Of a stretch of 14,114 bases of DNA, positions 13,260 through 14,114 are shown piece after piece. Below the pieces are notes generated by a model that worked only from the letters and a program-made list of their open reading frames with translations, made no database searches and was not told where the DNA came from. The stretch covers positions 1 to 14,114 of the forward strand of contig JAEYPL010000204.1 in the NCBI GenBank assembly GCA_023410905.1, given 5' to 3'. Both the position numbers and the translations under genes were made by a program. Each line of letters begins with the position of its first letter. Within the stretch, counting starts at the first letter, position 1. Origin of the DNA: Pseudomonadota bacterium (GTDB taxonomy: Bacteria > Pseudomonadota > Alphaproteobacteria > Rhizobiales > Hyphomicrobiaceae).

Positions 13260-13694
13260 TCAGTTCTCCTGTCGCAGCATTTCATGCGCAGCAACGGCGC
13301 GGCGGATGACGTCCTCTGCATCGAGCGGCCGCATTTGAGCGACCGTGATAGTTTGAGGGGGTGACGGGGCGGCGACGGCCAGAGCCGGCGTGCCGGTGTC
13401 GAGTGCGCCAGTTCGCGTCGGACGGACGGAGCCGTAGTTCGGGCTCCAGGGCTCGCGCGGATCGTCGGCAATGGGCGTCGGATTGCGGGGGGCGAGCTGG
13501 GCCGGCAGGCCGTCAGCCTCTATCTGGGGGCGGACGCCGGCCATGTGCATCGGCGCCGTCGCGGAGTTGGCAGAATGGTTGGTGCCACGGTCGCTCGCGC
13601 AGCCGGCGAGGAGGGCGAGAAGGCTCATCAGGCCGGCGCGGACAGCGCTCTGCCGGATCGGGCGTGGCACGCGGCCATAACGCTTGGAACACAT
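13260..13694 (-). CDS. Small putative lipoprotein of unknown function
   Basis: The product is 144 residues from the ATG at 13694-13692, with GAAAGG 8 bases upstream. A basic N-terminus (many Arg in the first 20 residues) leads to a hydrophobic segment ending in the lipobox LLAGC, with the acylated Cys at residue 32. The mature part is Pro-rich and probably disordered (LAPRNPTPIADDPREPWSPN). It closes with a more ordered, possibly helical end (LDAEDVIRRAVAAHEMLRQEN). An internal Met at residue 23 is an alternative start but would leave almost no n-region. I do not recognise the family. It converges on bamB and could be an envelope lipoprotein, but that rests only on the lipobox and location. 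A CtrA-type box lies 66-80 bases upstream of its start. Confidence 0.7.
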   Translation of the reverse strand: MCSKRYGRVPRPIRQSAVRAGLMSLLALLAGCASDRGTNHSANSATAPMHMAGVRPQIEADGLPAQLAPRNPTPIADDPREPWSPNYGSVRPTRTGALDTGTPALAVAAPSPPQTITVAQMRPLDAEDVIRRAVAAHEMLRQEN

Positions 13695-14013
13695 CGAAAA
13701 CGCCTTTCACGCAACGACACAACAGGTACGGACACGAAGGCGACTATCGCGGAACAGGGTTAATGCGTACTTAAGCGTTGTGCGGGAAGTGGAAGGCGCC
13801 AATGCGGCGCGGAGTAAGGCGTCGAGCGAGCCTGCGTGTGACGCCTCGGCCACAATGAATGTGCGGCCCGCGTGCCGCGCAACGGCCGAATCAACAGCTA
13901 ATCCCCGGACTTGATTCGGTTCTCCGGCCCCCGGACCTTGCCCGCGATATGCGACTCATAAACAGTTAACCCCGGGTGGCGGTGTTAGTCCGTGAATTCG
14001 CAGGGGGCGTTGG
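13695..14013. promoter_or_regulatory. Intergenic region between the small lipoprotein gene and the NYN gene
   Basis: This 319-base stretch separates two divergent genes. An open frame on the plus strand (13684-13914) has no credible start context and reads like noise, so I call no gene. It holds a CtrA-type box (13760-13774) and two GANTC sites (13888-13892 and 13913-13917). There is an inverted repeat AGGCGTC/GACGCCT with a 16-base spacer (13817-13846) and a small hairpin GCGGC/GCCGC (13863-13878). The second half is more AT-rich near CATAAACAGTTAAC (13957-13970), a likely promoter area for the NYN gene, but no clear -35/-10 pair is evident. Confidence 0.5.
13760..13774 (-). promoter_or_regulatory. 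CtrA-type binding box (TTAA-N7-TTAA)
   Basis: The plus strand reads TTAATGCGTACTTAA. The minus strand reads TTAA-GTACGCA-TTAAC, which matches the full CtrA consensus TTAA-N7-TTAAC. It lies 66-80 bases upstream of the small lipoprotein start, a position suited to direct control of that gene. CtrA is the cell-cycle response regulator of Alphaproteobacteria. Binding is inferred from the motif only. Confidence 0.5.
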
Positions 14014-14114
14014 ATGATCAGGCGTGAAGCTGGGCGTGCGTTTTTGAGCGCCGTCTTCGTGGACTACGACAACATCTATTTGTCGTTGAAGCGCAAGAAC
14101 GAAGAGGCCGCCAA
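14014..14114 (+). CDS. NYN-domain protein (PIN-like nuclease fold), N-terminal fragment
   Basis: The ATG at 14014 follows AGGGGG, and the frame is open to the window edge, giving 33 complete codons. After MIRREAGRAFLS the sequence reads AVFVDYDNIYLSLKRKNEEA. The hydrophobic strand followed by the acidic D-Y-D-N motif is the first active-site element of NYN domains (DUF88/LabA-like), which share the PIN-nuclease fold and a metal-binding Asp. The spacing and wording of the motif closely resemble the N-termini of NYN proteins in Alphaproteobacteria. Known: NYN proteins are putative RNases. Function here cannot be refined because most of the gene lies outside the window. Confidence 0.75.
   Translation, partial: MIRREAGRAFLSAVFVDYDNIYLSLKRKNEEAA

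Noticed and set aside
1..14114. CRISPR arrays, tRNA/rRNA genes, insertion sequences, prophage or toxin-antitoxin modules
   Set aside because: I saw no regularly spaced repeats, no tRNA or rRNA signature, no transposase-like translation and no typical small toxin pairs. The isolated NYN-domain start at the right edge is not enough to propose a toxin system.

Overview
The window reads as an ordinary chromosomal segment of a GC-rich Gram-negative alphaproteobacterium. The evidence is the gene content (LptF/LptG/LptD, BamB with a YfgM-like partner, a DUF1489 protein, a CHCC zinc-finger protein, a NYN-domain protein) and one perfect CtrA-type box, TTAA-N7-TTAA. The order or genus cannot be fixed from the sequence. 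Coding density is high. Only two intergenic gaps exceed 170 bases: 10912-11096 and 13695-14013.

Layout. Positions 1-1285 (minus strand) hold a two-gene operon: a small CHCC zinc-finger protein followed by a class A FAD-dependent monooxygenase whose 3' end lies beyond the left edge. Divergent from it, 1449-3447 (plus) encodes an M20-family metallopeptidase and an alpha/beta hydrolase. Positions 3615-8407 are a tight lptF-lptG-lptD block: the LPS-export permease pair and the outer-membrane translocon. Next come a biotin-dependent acyl-CoA carboxylase alpha subunit (8522-10474) and an overlapping DUF1489 gene (10471-10911). Positions 11097-13200 carry a YfgM-like TPR membrane protein and the BAM-complex lipoprotein BamB. 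Facing bamB on the minus strand are a small unknown lipoprotein (13260-13694) and possibly one further small ORF. The right edge cuts a plus-strand NYN-domain gene starting at 14014.

How they work together. Lpt and Bam genes dominate: LptF/G extract LPS from the inner membrane, LptD inserts it in the outer membrane, and BamB belongs to the machine that folds beta-barrels such as LptD. The carboxylase and DUF1489 genes look like a separate metabolic pair set between the two envelope blocks.

The most notable observation is an in-frame TAG (13090-13092) near the 3' end of bamB. The same frame then continues for 35 codons that read like the normal BamB C-terminus. This is a nonsense mutation, a sequence error or, less likely, readthrough. 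Second is the CtrA-type box between the small lipoprotein gene and the NYN gene. I see no CRISPR array, insertion sequence, tRNA, rRNA, prophage or recognisable new defence system. Most of the window is housekeeping.
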